Of a stretch of DNA of 64,000 nucleotides, positions 30,685 to 38,883 are shown one piece after another. A program made the translations under genes and the position numbers. The DNA is from [Streptosporangium] indianense (GTDB lineage Bacteria; Actinomycetota; Actinomycetes; Streptomycetales; Streptomycetaceae), in NCBI RefSeq assembly GCF_021474405.1, contig NZ_JAKEIO010000008.1, forward strand, positions 36,421 to 100,420, in the 5' to 3' direction. The notes under the pieces are model-generated. The model was not told the origin of the DNA, searched no databases, and saw only the letters and a list, made by a program, of their open reading frames with translations. The stretch's first letter is position 1. Each line of letters starts with the position of its first letter.

Positions 30685-30732
30685 TCTGCGGTCCCCCTCC
30701 TGGTCTTTGCCGTGTTCCTGACCGATGCGGGC

Positions 30733-30761
30733 GTAAACTATCAGGAACCCTGCCTGATAAT
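30733..30761. promoter_or_regulatory. ROK operator flanked by divergent -10 boxes
   Basis: TATCAGG-N7-CCTGATA (30739-30759) is a perfect inverted repeat. TAGTTT on the minus strand (30740-30735) is a -10 box for the MFS gene and GATAAT on the plus strand (30756-30761) one for the ROK gene. A repressor bound here would block both. Confidence 0.65.
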
Positions 30762-30818
30762 AAGAGGGCTTTCCGTCGGTCGCGGTCGACGGCTCCGCCG
30801 ATCTGGGAGGATCCGCGC

Positions 30819-32048
30819 ATGCCCGCATCACCGAGCACCGCCCGGGCCATCAACGACCGGCTCGCCCTGCGGCTGCTCCAGCAGGAAGGCCCGTTGACGG
30901 CGGGGCGGTTGAAGCAGCTGACCGGTCTGTCCCGGCCGACCGTCGCCGACCTCGTCGAACGCCTCACCGCCGCCGGACTGATCGCGGTGGTCGGCGAAGC
31001 CGGCGAGCAGCGGCGCGGCCCCAACGCGAAGGTGTACGGCATCGTCGCCGACCGGGCCCATCTGGCCGCCCTCGACGTGCGCACCGAGGGCGTCGCCGTG
31101 CTCGTCGCGGATCTGGTCGGGCGGGTGCTGGCCGAGGCGTCGGTGCCGATCGGGGGCGAGGCGGGCACGGGCCCCGCGGTGGAGCAGGCGGTCACGCTGG
31201 TCGAGCGCGTGGCGAAGGAGGCCGGTGCCGACCCTCTGCACACGGTGGGGATCGGGGCGCCCGGCCTGATCGACCCGGCCAGTGGCGAACTGCGCCACTC
31301 CACGGGCCTGCCGGAGTGGCACCGCCGGCTCGTCGCCACCCTCCGGGAGCGGCTGCCCGAGGCCCGGGTCAGTGTCGAGAACGAGACCAACCTCGCGGCG
31401 CTGGCCGAACAGCGTGACGGCGCGGCCCGGGACCGGCACACGTTCGTCCTGCTCTGGCTGGGCCACGGCACTGGAGCGGCCGTGGTCCTCGACGGCGCCC
31501 TCCGCCGCGGCGCCTCCGGCGGCACCGGCGAGATCGGCTTCCTCCCGGTCCCGGGCACGGCCGCACTGCCGAGCTCGACGGATTGTGAGGGCGGTTTCCA
31601 CTCCCTGGCCTCCGCGGCGGCGGTCGTGGCTCTGGCTGCGGAGTTCGGGATTCCGGTGGCGGAGTCCGAGGTGGGGGTGGTGCGCGCGGCGGTCGGTGTG
31701 GTGCGAGGGGCCGTCGCCCAGGCGGGGCAGCAGCAGGCCGGGTCCCTCGACGGCCCCGCTCCGGCTGTCGCCTTCCTCGACGCCCTGGCCGGCCGTATCG
31801 CCGTCGGCGTCGCCTCGGTCGTCGCCGTCCTCGATCCCGGGTGCGTGGTCCTCGGCGGGGAGGTCGGCCGGGCCGGGGGCGTCGAGCTCGCCCGGCGGGT
31901 GCGGGACCGGCTGGCCCGGATGACGCCCCTGCCGACGGAGGTGCGCGCCACCACCCTGGGCGGTGGCGCGGTCCTGCGTGGTGCGCTGCTGACGGCCCGC
32001 GAGCGCGCTCAGGAGGAGCTGTTCCCGCCGGGGAGCGGACGCGGCTGA
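30819..32048 (+). CDS. ROK family transcriptional regulator
   Basis: A 409-residue repressor with an N-terminal winged helix ([20 protein letters not shown], residues 27-47) and a C-terminal ROK sugar-kinase-like domain. The domain keeps [22 protein letters not shown] and [12 protein letters not shown] near residue 211, but the usual CxCGxxGC zinc motif is absent: the equivalent segment has only a single Cys ([11 protein letters not shown]). It therefore is probably a sensor without kinase activity. GGGAGG precedes the ATG. A chitinase-like promoter on the opposite strand points into its 3' end. Confidence 0.87.
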   Translation: MPASPSTARAINDRLALRLLQQEGPLTAGRLKQLTGLSRPTVADLVERLTAAGLIAVVGEAGEQRRGPNAKVYGIVADRAHLAALDVRTEGVAVLVADLVGRVLAEASVPIGGEAGTGPAVEQAVTLVERVAKEAGADPLHTVGIGAPGLIDPASGELRHSTGLPEWHRRLVATLRERLPEARVSVENETNLAALAEQRDGAARDRHTFVLLWLGHGTGAAVVLDGALRRGASGGTGEIGFLPVPGTAALPSSTDCEGGFHSLASAAAVVALAAEFGIPVAESEVGVVRAAVGVVRGAVAQAGQQQAGSLDGPAPAVAFLDALAGRIAVGVASVVAVLDPGCVVLGGEVGRAGGVELARRVRDRLARMTPLPTEVRATTLGGGAVLRGALLTARERAQEELFPPGSGRG

Positions 32049-32057
32049 GAAGGCCCG

Positions 32058-32077
32058 ACGGCGGGCAAGGGCCGTCG
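32058..32077 (+). terminator. Weak terminator after ROK gene
   Basis: GACGGC and GCCGTC flank an eight-base loop ten bases after the stop. The stem is short, so confidence is modest. Confidence 0.4.
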
Positions 32078-32124
32078 TCACCGCCGCCGGGCCGGTCCGT
32101 GGGGCTGAGCCGACCCTGACGATG

Positions 32125-32167
32125 ACCCTAGAAAGGACTAGACCACATCGTCAATAGGTGTGTACCA
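32125..32167 (-). promoter_or_regulatory. Orphan chitinase-type promoter with DasR-like double repeat
   Basis: On the minus strand TTGACG (32154-32149) and TAGGGT (32130-32125) are 18 bases apart. The spacer holds a dre-like site (plus-strand AGGACTAGACCA, 32134-32145), and a second unit AGGTGTGTACCA starts 22 bases on (32156-32167). This is the same layout as the chitinase promoter at 46964-47005, yet no chitinase follows; transcription would run antisense into the ROK gene from about 32118. Confidence 0.6.
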
Positions 32168-32317
32168 ATGCCGGGGTCACAAGAGGACGGACGGGTGCGG
32201 CAGTTGGGGCGCCGGTCGCGCTCGGGAAGGGGGGTGACACGTTCTGTGAGGCAGCCCACACTCTTCGCCTCTTTGAACGTCGATCAGGCGTGGCACACTG
32301 GCCCTGTACCAGTAGCA
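32168..32317 (+). promoter_or_regulatory. Promoter region of the riboflavin operon
   Basis: TTTGAA/TTGAAC at 32272-32278 and CACACT at 32294-32299 form a plausible promoter with a 15-16 base spacer. The start point would lie about 12 bases before the FMN riboswitch. Confidence 0.45.
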
Positions 32318-32444
32318 GCGCACTCCGGGGTCGGTGAAAGTCCGAACCGGCGGTTACAGTCCGCGACCCGGTCGCCTCCAGCGGCCGGTTGACCAGGTGA
32401 AATTCCTGGACCGACGGTTAAAGTCCGGATGGGAGGCAGTGCGC
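32318..32444 (+). promoter_or_regulatory. FMN riboswitch (RFN element)
   Basis: The P1 stem is exact: GCGCACT at 32318-32324 pairs with AGTGCGC at 32438-32444. Between them are the conserved RFN segments GGGTCGGTGAAAGTCCGA, CCGGCGGTTACAGTCCGCGA, GACCAGGTGAAATTCCTGG, and CCGACGGTTAAAGTCCGGAT. It senses FMN and should switch off the riboflavin operon that begins at 32591. The 146 bases between it and ribE end in AGGAGGA, the ribosome site. Confidence 0.96.
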
Positions 32445-32590
32445 GGCGAGCGGGCATGCGTGCGCGCCGCCGAGAAGTCCGTCCTCGTGACGGGCTCCGT
32501 CCGGCGTCGTCCCCGGTGTCCCTGCTCGTACCTTCTGTCGTCATCGACAGCCCCGGAGTCCGTGCCCGAAGAGGCAGGAGGACCCGGGAA

Positions 32591-33199
32591 GTGTTCACCG
32601 GAATCGTCGAAGAGCTGGGCGAGGTCACCGCCGTCGAGACCCTCGACGACGCCTGTCGCTTCCGCCTGCGAGGACCGGTCGTCACCCAAGGCGCCAAGCA
32701 CGGCGACTCGATCGCCGTGAACGGAGTGTGCCTGACGGTCGTCGAGCACGAGGGCGACGAGTTCACGGCCGACGTCATGGCCGAGACCCTGAACCGCTCC
32801 AGCCTCGGTGCCCTGAAGGCCGGCTCCCGCGTCAACCTCGAACGCCCCATGGCCGTCGGCGAACGCCTCGGCGGGCACATCGTGCAGGGCCATGTGGACG
32901 GCACCGGCGAGATCCTGGAGCGCAAGCCCTCCGAGAACTGGGAGATCGTCAAGATCTCCCTGCCCGCAGACCTCACCCGGTACGTCGTCGAGAAGGGCTC
33001 CATCACCGTCGACGGCATCAGCCTCACCGTCGTCGACGCGGGCCCTGACCACTTCACCGTCAGCCTCATCCCCACCACCCTCGACCTGACCACGCTCGGC
33101 CACAAGCAGCCCGGCGACCCGGTCAACCTCGAAGTGGACGTCATCGCCAAGTACGTCGAGCGGATGCTGGGCGACCGCGTGCAGGGGGCCGGCCGGTGA
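32591..33199 (+). CDS. ribE: Riboflavin synthase alpha chain
   Basis: This 202-residue enzyme dismutates two 6,7-dimethyl-8-ribityllumazine molecules to riboflavin. The tandem lumazine-binding repeats are clear: [14 protein letters not shown] start (here GTG) and VNGVCLTVV in the first repeat, [13 protein letters not shown] and [10 protein letters not shown] in the second. AGGAGGA precedes the GTG at 32591. It is first in the riboflavin operon and under the FMN riboswitch; its stop overlaps ribM by four bases. Confidence 0.95.
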   Translation: MFTGIVEELGEVTAVETLDDACRFRLRGPVVTQGAKHGDSIAVNGVCLTVVEHEGDEFTADVMAETLNRSSLGALKAGSRVNLERPMAVGERLGGHIVQGHVDGTGEILERKPSENWEIVKISLPADLTRYVVEKGSITVDGISLTVVDAGPDHFTVSLIPTTLDLTTLGHKQPGDPVNLEVDVIAKYVERMLGDRVQGAGR

Positions 33200-33837
33200 A
33201 CACGCTGAACTCCGAGGCGTTCGTCCTCTTCGGACAGCACATCCTCTGGTCCGACATGGTCGGCAACCTCTTCGGCCTGGCCGCCCTCGCCCTCGGCTGG
33301 CGGCGCTCCATCTGGACCTGGCCCGTGCAGTTCCTGGCCGGACTCATCCTCTTCGGCGCCTTCTTCGGCCACCTCACCGGCAGCGCGGGCAAGCAGGCGG
33401 TCGTCATGATCGTCGCCCTGTACGGCTGGTGGCAGTGGCAGCGCGGCAAGGGCCAGGACGAGGACGGCCACATCGCCGTCCGGTTCGCCACCTGGCGCGA
33501 GCGCGCGGCCATGGCCGCGGCGGCCGCCGCCGGCACGGTCGCGGTGGCGCTGCTGTTCACGGCGTACCCGACCCTGTCCTGGGACCCCTGGCCGGACGCC
33601 TACATCTTCGTCGGCACGATCGTCGCCATGTACGCCCAGGCCCGCGGCATGGTCGAGTTCTGGTTCGCCTGGCTCCTCGTCGACCTCGTCGGCGTCCCCC
33701 TCAACTTCGCCAACGGCTACGCCTTCTCCGGCTTCGTCTACGTCATCTACGGCGCGCTCGTCCTGTGGGGCATGCGCGACTGGTGGCTGCGCTCGCGGCA
33801 GGCCGCGCGGCCCACCCTGGAAGGAGCGCCGGCATGA
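33196..33837 (+). CDS. ribM: RibM/PnuC-type riboflavin transporter
   Basis: A 213-residue, about seven-helix membrane protein of the PnuC family ([51 protein letters not shown]). PnuC proteins move nicotinamide riboside, but the members inside riboflavin operons of Actinobacteria, such as RibM of Streptomyces davawensis and Corynebacterium, carry riboflavin. Its place between ribE and ribBA under an FMN riboswitch supports that role. GTGA overlaps at the start with ribE and ATGA at the end with ribBA show tight translational coupling. Confidence 0.87.
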   Translation: MNTLNSEAFVLFGQHILWSDMVGNLFGLAALALGWRRSIWTWPVQFLAGLILFGAFFGHLTGSAGKQAVVMIVALYGWWQWQRGKGQDEDGHIAVRFATWRERAAMAAAAAAGTVAVALLFTAYPTLSWDPWPDAYIFVGTIVAMYAQARGMVEFWFAWLLVDLVGVPLNFANGYAFSGFVYVIYGALVLWGMRDWWLRSRQAARPTLEGAPA

Positions 33838-35123
33838 GCGCCACCACCGCCCTGTACAGCACCGACGACGTCGAGAACTTCACGCTCGACCCCGTCGCAC
33901 AGGCCATCGCCGACATCGCCGCCGGCCGCCCCGTGGTGGTCGTCGACGACGAGGACCGGGAGAACGAGGGCGACCTCGTCATCGCCGCCGAGAAGGCCAC
34001 CCCCGAGATCGTCGCCTTCATGATGAGCGAGTGCCGCGGCCTGATCTGCGCCCCCATGGAGGGCGACGAACTGGACCGGCTGAAGCTCCCGCAGATGGTC
34101 GACGACAACACCGAGTCGATGAAGACCGCGTTCACGGTTTCCGTCGACGCCTCCGCCGCGCACGGCGTGAGCACCGGCATCTCGGCCTCCGACCGCGCCA
34201 CCACCCTCCGGCTGCTCGCCGACGGAGTCTCCGAGCCCCACGACTTCGTCCGCCCCGGCCACATCTTCCCGCTGCGCGCCAGGCCCGGCGGCGTCCTCAC
34301 CCGCAACGGGCACACCGAGGCCGCCGTCGACCTCGCCCGCCTCGCGGGCCTGCGTCCGGCCGGCGCCATCGTCGAGATCGCCGGCGAGGACGGCACGATG
34401 CTGCGCCTGCCCGAGCTGATCCCCTTCGCCCGCAAGCACGGCCTGACGATCATCTCCATCGAGGACCTGATCGCCTACCGGCGCAGCAGCGAACCCACCG
34501 TCCGCCGCGAGGCCAGGACCCAACTGCCCACCGCCCACGGCACCTTCACGGCCCACGGCTACCGCTCCATCGTCGACGGCGTCGAGCACGTCGCCCTGGT
34601 GCACGGCGAGATCGGCGACGGCCAGGACGTCCTCGTCCGTGTCCACTCCGAATGCCTCACCGGCGACGTCTTCGGCTCGGCCCGCTGCGACTGCGGCCCC
34701 CAGCTCGACGCCTCCCTCGCCCGCATCCAGGAGGAGGGCCGCGGCGTCGTGGTCTACCTGCGCGGACACGAGGGCCGCGGCATCGGCCTGATGTCCAAGC
34801 TGCGCGCCTACGAACTCCAGGAACGCGGCCGCGACACCCTCGACGCCAACCTCGAACTCGGCCTGCCCGCCGACGCCCGCGACTACGCGGCCGGCGCGCA
34901 GATCCTCGCCGACCTCGGCGTGCGCGGCGTCCGCCTGCTGACCAACAACCCCGACAAGACCGACGCGCTCGTCCGTCACGGCATCACGGTCAAGGCCCGC
35001 GTGCCGATGCCCGTGAACGCCGGCGAGCACAACCTCCGCTACCTGCGCACCAAGCGGGACCGGATGGGCCACGACCTGCCCTGGCTGGACACGACCACCG
35101 TGCCGGCCTGCGGCAACCAGTAA
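33834..35123 (+). CDS. ribBA: Bifunctional DHBP synthase/GTP cyclohydrolase II
   Basis: A 429-residue fusion. The RibB half (1-205) has [21 protein letters not shown] and [16 protein letters not shown], and makes 3,4-dihydroxy-2-butanone 4-phosphate. The RibA half has the zinc site [20 protein letters not shown] and [10 protein letters not shown] and opens GTP to start the pathway. Both catalytic sets look intact. It shares ATGA with the ribM stop. Confidence 0.95.
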   Translation: MSATTALYSTDDVENFTLDPVAQAIADIAAGRPVVVVDDEDRENEGDLVIAAEKATPEIVAFMMSECRGLICAPMEGDELDRLKLPQMVDDNTESMKTAFTVSVDASAAHGVSTGISASDRATTLRLLADGVSEPHDFVRPGHIFPLRARPGGVLTRNGHTEAAVDLARLAGLRPAGAIVEIAGEDGTMLRLPELIPFARKHGLTIISIEDLIAYRRSSEPTVRREARTQLPTAHGTFTAHGYRSIVDGVEHVALVHGEIGDGQDVLVRVHSECLTGDVFGSARCDCGPQLDASLARIQEEGRGVVVYLRGHEGRGIGLMSKLRAYELQERGRDTLDANLELGLPADARDYAAGAQILADLGVRGVRLLTNNPDKTDALVRHGITVKARVPMPVNAGEHNLRYLRTKRDRMGHDLPWLDTTTVPACGNQ

Positions 35124-35143
35124 GAGAGCACAGAGGGAGCAAC

Positions 35144-35629
35144 GTGAGCGGCAAGGGTGCACCGGAGCTGTCCGTACGCAATGTGGGTGACCTCCGGGTC
35201 GCCGTCATCGCGGCACAGTGGCACGAGAAGGTGATGAACGGCCTGGTCGACGGCGCCCTGCGCGCCCTGCACGACCTGGGTATCGACGAGCCGACCCTGC
35301 TCAGGGTCCCCGGCAGCTGGGAGCTCCCGGTCGTCGCCAAGGTCCTCGCCGGCCGCGGCTACGACGCGATCGTCGCCCTCGGCGTCGTCATCCGCGGCGG
35401 AACCCCCCACTTCGAGTACGTGTGCCAGGGCGTGACCCAGGGCCTCACCCAGGTCTCCGTCGACACCGGCGTCCCCGTCGGCTTCGGCGTGCTGACCTGC
35501 GACACCGAGGAACAGGCCCTGGACCGCGCCGGAATCGAAGGCTCCAACGAGGACAAGGGGCACGAGGCGGTGACGGCGGCGGTGGCGACCGCGGCCACCC
35601 TCCGCTCAGTATCCGAACCCTGGCGCTGA
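35144..35629 (+). CDS. ribH: Lumazine synthase (6,7-dimethyl-8-ribityllumazine synthase)
   Basis: A 161-residue enzyme that forms the riboflavin synthase substrate and assembles into pentamers or capsids in the family. Motifs are [42 protein letters not shown] with the catalytic His, and [10 protein letters not shown]. The GTG at 35144 follows a GAGGGAGC site. It closes the ribE-ribM-ribBA-ribH operon. Confidence 0.95.
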   Translation: MSGKGAPELSVRNVGDLRVAVIAAQWHEKVMNGLVDGALRALHDLGIDEPTLLRVPGSWELPVVAKVLAGRGYDAIVALGVVIRGGTPHFEYVCQGVTQGLTQVSVDTGVPVGFGVLTCDTEEQALDRAGIEGSNEDKGHEAVTAAVATAATLRSVSEPWR

Positions 35630-35647
35630 CGAAGGGCACCCGTGGCA

Positions 35648-35653
35648 TAGGCT
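35648..35653 (+). promoter_or_regulatory. -10 box for hisE
   Basis: TAGGCT is ten bases before the hisE ATG, which leaves a leader of about four bases. No ribosome site is present in it, so hisE is probably translated as a near-leaderless message and separated from the rib operon. Confidence 0.5.
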
Positions 35654-35663
35654 GAGCGTCACC

Positions 35664-35936
35664 ATGTCCAAGAAGACGTTCGAGGAGCTCTTCACCGAGC
35701 TCCAGCACAAGGCCGCCCAGGGCGACCCCGCCACTTCCCGCACCGCAGAACTGGTCGGGAAGGGTGTCCACGCCATCGGCAAGAAGGTCGTCGAAGAGGC
35801 CGCCGAGGTGTGGATGGCCGCCGAGTACGAGGGCAAGGAAGCCGCCGCCGAGGAGATCTCGCAGCTGCTGTACCACGTCCAGGTGATGATGGTCGCCCGC
35901 GGCATCTCCCTCGACGACGTCTACGCCCACCTGTAA
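35664..35936 (+). CDS. hisE: Phosphoribosyl-ATP pyrophosphatase
   Basis: This 90-residue enzyme carries out the second step of histidine synthesis. The all-alpha MazG-like core is seen: [24 protein letters not shown] with metal-binding Glu residues, and [14 protein letters not shown]. In Actinobacteria HisE is separate from HisI, as here. hisG lies 51 bases downstream. Confidence 0.93.
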   Translation: MSKKTFEELFTELQHKAAQGDPATSRTAELVGKGVHAIGKKVVEEAAEVWMAAEYEGKEAAAEEISQLLYHVQVMMVARGISLDDVYAHL

Positions 35937-35987
35937 GCCACACCCTGTTCCCCCAGCACCAGACACCACGCGAAGGAAGCCGACCTC

Positions 35988-36836
35988 ATGCTGCGCATCG
36001 CCGTCCCCAACAAGGGTTCCCTGTCCGGCCCTGCGGCGGAGATGCTGCATGAGGCCGGCTACCAGCAGCGCCGCGAATCCAAGGAACTGCGGATCGTCGA
36101 CCCGGTGAACGAGGTCGAGTTCTTCTACCTCCGCCCCCGCGACATCGCGATCTACGTCGCCTCCGGGCAGCTCGACATCGGCCTCACCGGCCGGGACCTG
36201 CTCATCGACTCCGGCGCCGAAGCCGAGGAGATCCTCCCGCTCGGCTTCGCCCGCTCCACCTTCCGCTACGCCACCAAGCCCGGCACGATCAGCGGCCTCG
36301 CGGACCTGACCGGCAAGACGATCGCCACCTCCTACGAGGGCATCGTCGCGGCCCACCTCGCCGAGCACGGCATCGACGCCTCCGTCGTCCACCTCGACGG
36401 CGCCGTCGAGACCGCCGTCCAGCTCGGCGTCGCCCAGGTCATCGCCGACGTCGTCGAGACCGGTACCTCGCTGCGCAACGCGGGCCTGGAGGTCGCCGGC
36501 GAGCCGATCATGCAGTCCGAGGCCGTCGTGATCCGCCGCACCGGCGCGGACGCCGACGACCCCAAGGTGCAGCAGTTCCTGCGCCGCCTCCAGGGCGTCC
36601 TGGTCGCCCGGACATACGTGATGATGGACTACGACTGCCGCGTGGAGCAGCTGGAGAAGGCCGTCGCCCTCACGCCCGGCCTGGAGTCGCCGACCGTCTC
36701 CCCGCTGCACAACGAGGGCTGGGTCGCCGTCCGCGCGATGGTCCCGGCCAAGGAAGCCCAGCGGATCATGGACGACCTGTACGACATCGGCGCCCGGGCC
36801 ATCCTGACCACGGCCATCCACGCCTGCCGTCTCTGA
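35988..36836 (+). CDS. hisG: ATP phosphoribosyltransferase, long form
   Basis: This 282-residue enzyme catalyses the first, feedback-controlled step of histidine synthesis. The catalytic domains begin MLRIAVPNKGSLSG and include DIGLTGRDLL and a phosphate loop ETGTSLRNAGL (residue 160 on); the C-terminal ACT-like domain (from about residue 205) is the regulatory part that binds histidine. GAAGGAAG precedes the ATG. It pairs with hisE, a common actinobacterial order. Confidence 0.95.
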   Translation: MLRIAVPNKGSLSGPAAEMLHEAGYQQRRESKELRIVDPVNEVEFFYLRPRDIAIYVASGQLDIGLTGRDLLIDSGAEAEEILPLGFARSTFRYATKPGTISGLADLTGKTIATSYEGIVAAHLAEHGIDASVVHLDGAVETAVQLGVAQVIADVVETGTSLRNAGLEVAGEPIMQSEAVVIRRTGADADDPKVQQFLRRLQGVLVARTYVMMDYDCRVEQLEKAVALTPGLESPTVSPLHNEGWVAVRAMVPAKEAQRIMDDLYDIGARAILTTAIHACRL

Positions 36837-36850
36837 GGGGCGTAACCGAG

Positions 36851-37303
36851 ATGTCCGATATGCCCACCTTGCCCGTCACGTTCCGGCCGGGCAGCACCCG
36901 CGTGGTGCTGCTCACCGCGGCCGTCGCGATCTTCGTCGTGATCACGGCCGTCGCGATGCTGCTGAAGCTCAGTCCCGGCGAGCGGGTCAGCTTCATCTTC
37001 ACGGCGCTGCTACTGGACGCCGTGCTGCTCCTGCTGGCGCGTCCCAAGGTCGCCGTCGACGAGGACGGCGTCACTGTCGTCAATCTCACGAACAAGCGCC
37101 GGCTGGAGTGGGCGGAGATCCTCCAGGTGACCCTCCGGCCCGGCGACCCCTGGGTGTTCCTCAACCTCAGCGACGGCACCAGCCTGCCTGCTCTGGGCAT
37201 CCAGCCGGGCCTCGCCAAGCAGCGCGCGATCGCCGACGCCCGCGCCCTGCGGGCCCTCGTCGAGGCCCGTTCCGCGGCGGACCCCGAGGGGCATCGAGGC
37301 TGA
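36851..37303 (+). CDS. Small membrane protein with PH-like domain
   Basis: This 150-residue protein begins with two hydrophobic helices (about residues 17-40 and 47-65) followed by a PH-like beta domain: VAVDEDGVTVVNLTNKRRLEWAEI with the typical bacterial-PH pattern, then a C-terminal helix. Proteins of this kind are common after hisG in Streptomyces, but a function is not known. It begins 14 bases after hisG and is probably cotranscribed. Confidence 0.75.
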   Translation: MSDMPTLPVTFRPGSTRVVLLTAAVAIFVVITAVAMLLKLSPGERVSFIFTALLLDAVLLLLARPKVAVDEDGVTVVNLTNKRRLEWAEILQVTLRPGDPWVFLNLSDGTSLPALGIQPGLAKQRAIADARALRALVEARSAADPEGHRG

Positions 37304-37364
37304 ATCGGGGCATCCTCCGGGTGGCCGCCACTGCCGCACCGGGCCCTGTCTTGATTAATCTGTT

Positions 37365-37393
37365 GGCGGAGGCGTGACGGATGCGCCTCCGCC
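37365..37393 (+). terminator. Terminator after the PH-domain gene
   Basis: GGCGGAGGCG and CGCCTCCGCC form a 10-bp stem with a nine-base loop. Confidence 0.7.
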
Positions 37394-37500
37394 TCTGTCG
37401 CCCCGACCGGTGCGCAGAGGCCCCTGCTCACCGAGGAGTGACACCCTCCGGCGATGGACGGATCGTCCTGCAGTACCTGCGCCGCCCCCTGCCGACATAG

Positions 37501-37526
37501 CGCGGACCCCGTGTTCGAGGTCCGCG
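37501..37526 (+). promoter_or_regulatory. Inverted repeat before the CNNM/CBS genes
   Basis: CGCGGACC and GGTCCGCG flank ten bases, ending 22 bases before the first CNNM start. It could be an operator or a leader hairpin. No known metal-sensing riboswitch was recognised in this 245-base gap. Confidence 0.4.
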
Positions 37527-37548
37527 ACCGTGCGGAGGCGGCGGCATC

Positions 37549-38883
37549 ATGACCACCCCCCTGCTGCTCCTCGCAGCCGCGTTCCTGCTGATCCTCGCCA
37601 ACGGATTCTTCGTGGCGGCCGAATTCGGACTCGTGACGGTCGAACGGCCCGAGGCCGAGAAGGCCGCCGCCGAGGGCGACCGGCGCGCCCACCGTGTCGT
37701 GGAATCGCTCAAGGAGCTGTCCTTCCAGCTCTCCGGCACCCAGCTCGGCATCACCATCACCTCCCTCGTCGTCGGCATGCTCGCCGAACCGGCGCTCGCC
37801 GGGCTGCTGCACGGCCCGTTCACCTCGGTCGGCATCCCCGAGGGAGCCGTCTCCGGAGTCACGGTCGTGGTCGGCATGCTGCTGGCCTCCGCCGTGCAGA
37901 TGGTGATCGGCGAGCTCCTGCCCAAGAACTGGGCGGTGTCCCGGCCGCTGCAGGTCGCCCGCTTCGTCGCGGGCCCGCAGCACGTCTTCGCCCGGCTGTT
38001 CCGCCCGGTCATCGCCGGTCTCAACGCCGTCGCGAACCGGCTCGTGCGTGCCCTGGGCATCGAGCCCGCCGAGGAGCTGGCCTCCGCCCGCACCCCCGGC
38101 GAACTCGTCTCCCTGGCCCGTCACTCGGCTCTGGCCGGCGCGCTGGAGCAGGACACGGCCGACCTGTTCGTCCGCACCCTGTCGCTGGGCGAACTCACCG
38201 CGCAGCACGTGATGACGCCGCGCGTGAAGGTCAGCGCCCTGCAGTCCTCCGCCACCGCCGAGGACGTCGTCAACCTGACCCGCGCCACCGGCCTGTCCCG
38301 CTTCCCGGTCTACCGGGAGAAGATCGACGAGGTCGTCGGCATGGCCCACCTCAAGGACGCCCTCGCCGTGCCCGTCGGCGACCGGCTGCGCACCCCCGTC
38401 GGCCACATCGCCCGCCCGGCGCTGCTCGTCCCCGAGACGCTGCCGGTCCGGCCGCTGCTGGCCCGGCTGCGTAGCGAGCAGCCCATCGCGGTCGTCGTCG
38501 ACGAGTACGGCGGCACCGCCGGTGTCGTCACGCTGGAGGACATCGTCGAGGAGATCGTCGGCGAGGTCCGTGACGAGCACGACGGCCACGACCTGCCCGA
38601 GCTGGCCGCCGTGCCGCCGGAGGACGGCAAGCCCGCCTGGGACGTCGACGGCAGCTGCCGCGTCGACGTCCTGCAACGCATAGGCCTCGAGGTGCCCGAG
38701 GGCCCCTACGAGACCGTCGCGGGCCTGATCGCCGACCTGCTGGGCCGTATCCCGGCCGTCGGCGACAAGGCGGAGCTGCCCGGCTGGCGCCTTTCGGTGC
38801 GCCAGATCGGCCACTACCGCGCGGAACGGGTCCGGCTGGTGCGGACCGCCCCGGTCGTCTCCATGGCGGAGGCCGTCCGATGA
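37549..38883 (+). CDS. CNNM/CBS/CorC domain membrane protein (hemolysin C family), full length
   Basis: A 444-residue protein with an N-terminal CNNM transmembrane domain (LILANGFFVAAEFGLVTVER; GTQLGITITSLVVGMLAEPA; VIGELLPKN), then a CBS pair (about residues 215-335, with VMTPRVKVSAL and VDEYGGTAGVVTLEDIVEEI) and a C-terminal CorC_HlyC domain. Relatives transport or control Mg2+ (MpfA-like); older annotation calls them hemolysins. GGAGG precedes the ATG. The stop overlaps the next gene by ATGA. Confidence 0.88.
   Translation: MTTPLLLLAAAFLLILANGFFVAAEFGLVTVERPEAEKAAAEGDRRAHRVVESLKELSFQLSGTQLGITITSLVVGMLAEPALAGLLHGPFTSVGIPEGAVSGVTVVVGMLLASAVQMVIGELLPKNWAVSRPLQVARFVAGPQHVFARLFRPVIAGLNAVANRLVRALGIEPAEELASARTPGELVSLARHSALAGALEQDTADLFVRTLSLGELTAQHVMTPRVKVSALQSSATAEDVVNLTRATGLSRFPVYREKIDEVVGMAHLKDALAVPVGDRLRTPVGHIARPALLVPETLPVRPLLARLRSEQPIAVVVDEYGGTAGVVTLEDIVEEIVGEVRDEHDGHDLPELAAVPPEDGKPAWDVDGSCRVDVLQRIGLEVPEGPYETVAGLIADLLGRIPAVGDKAELPGWRLSVRQIGHYRAERVRLVRTAPVVSMAEAVR

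Noticed and set aside
30828..32081. 417-codon minus-strand frame exactly opposite the ROK gene, just downstream of the orphan promoter
   Set aside because: Its length follows from GC bias on the opposite strand and its residues are low-complexity Arg/Gly/Ala; I keep the promoter as a finding but not the frame as a gene.
32168..32392. Short plus-strand frame over the FMN riboswitch
   Set aside because: It overlaps the structured RNA and has no ribosome site.
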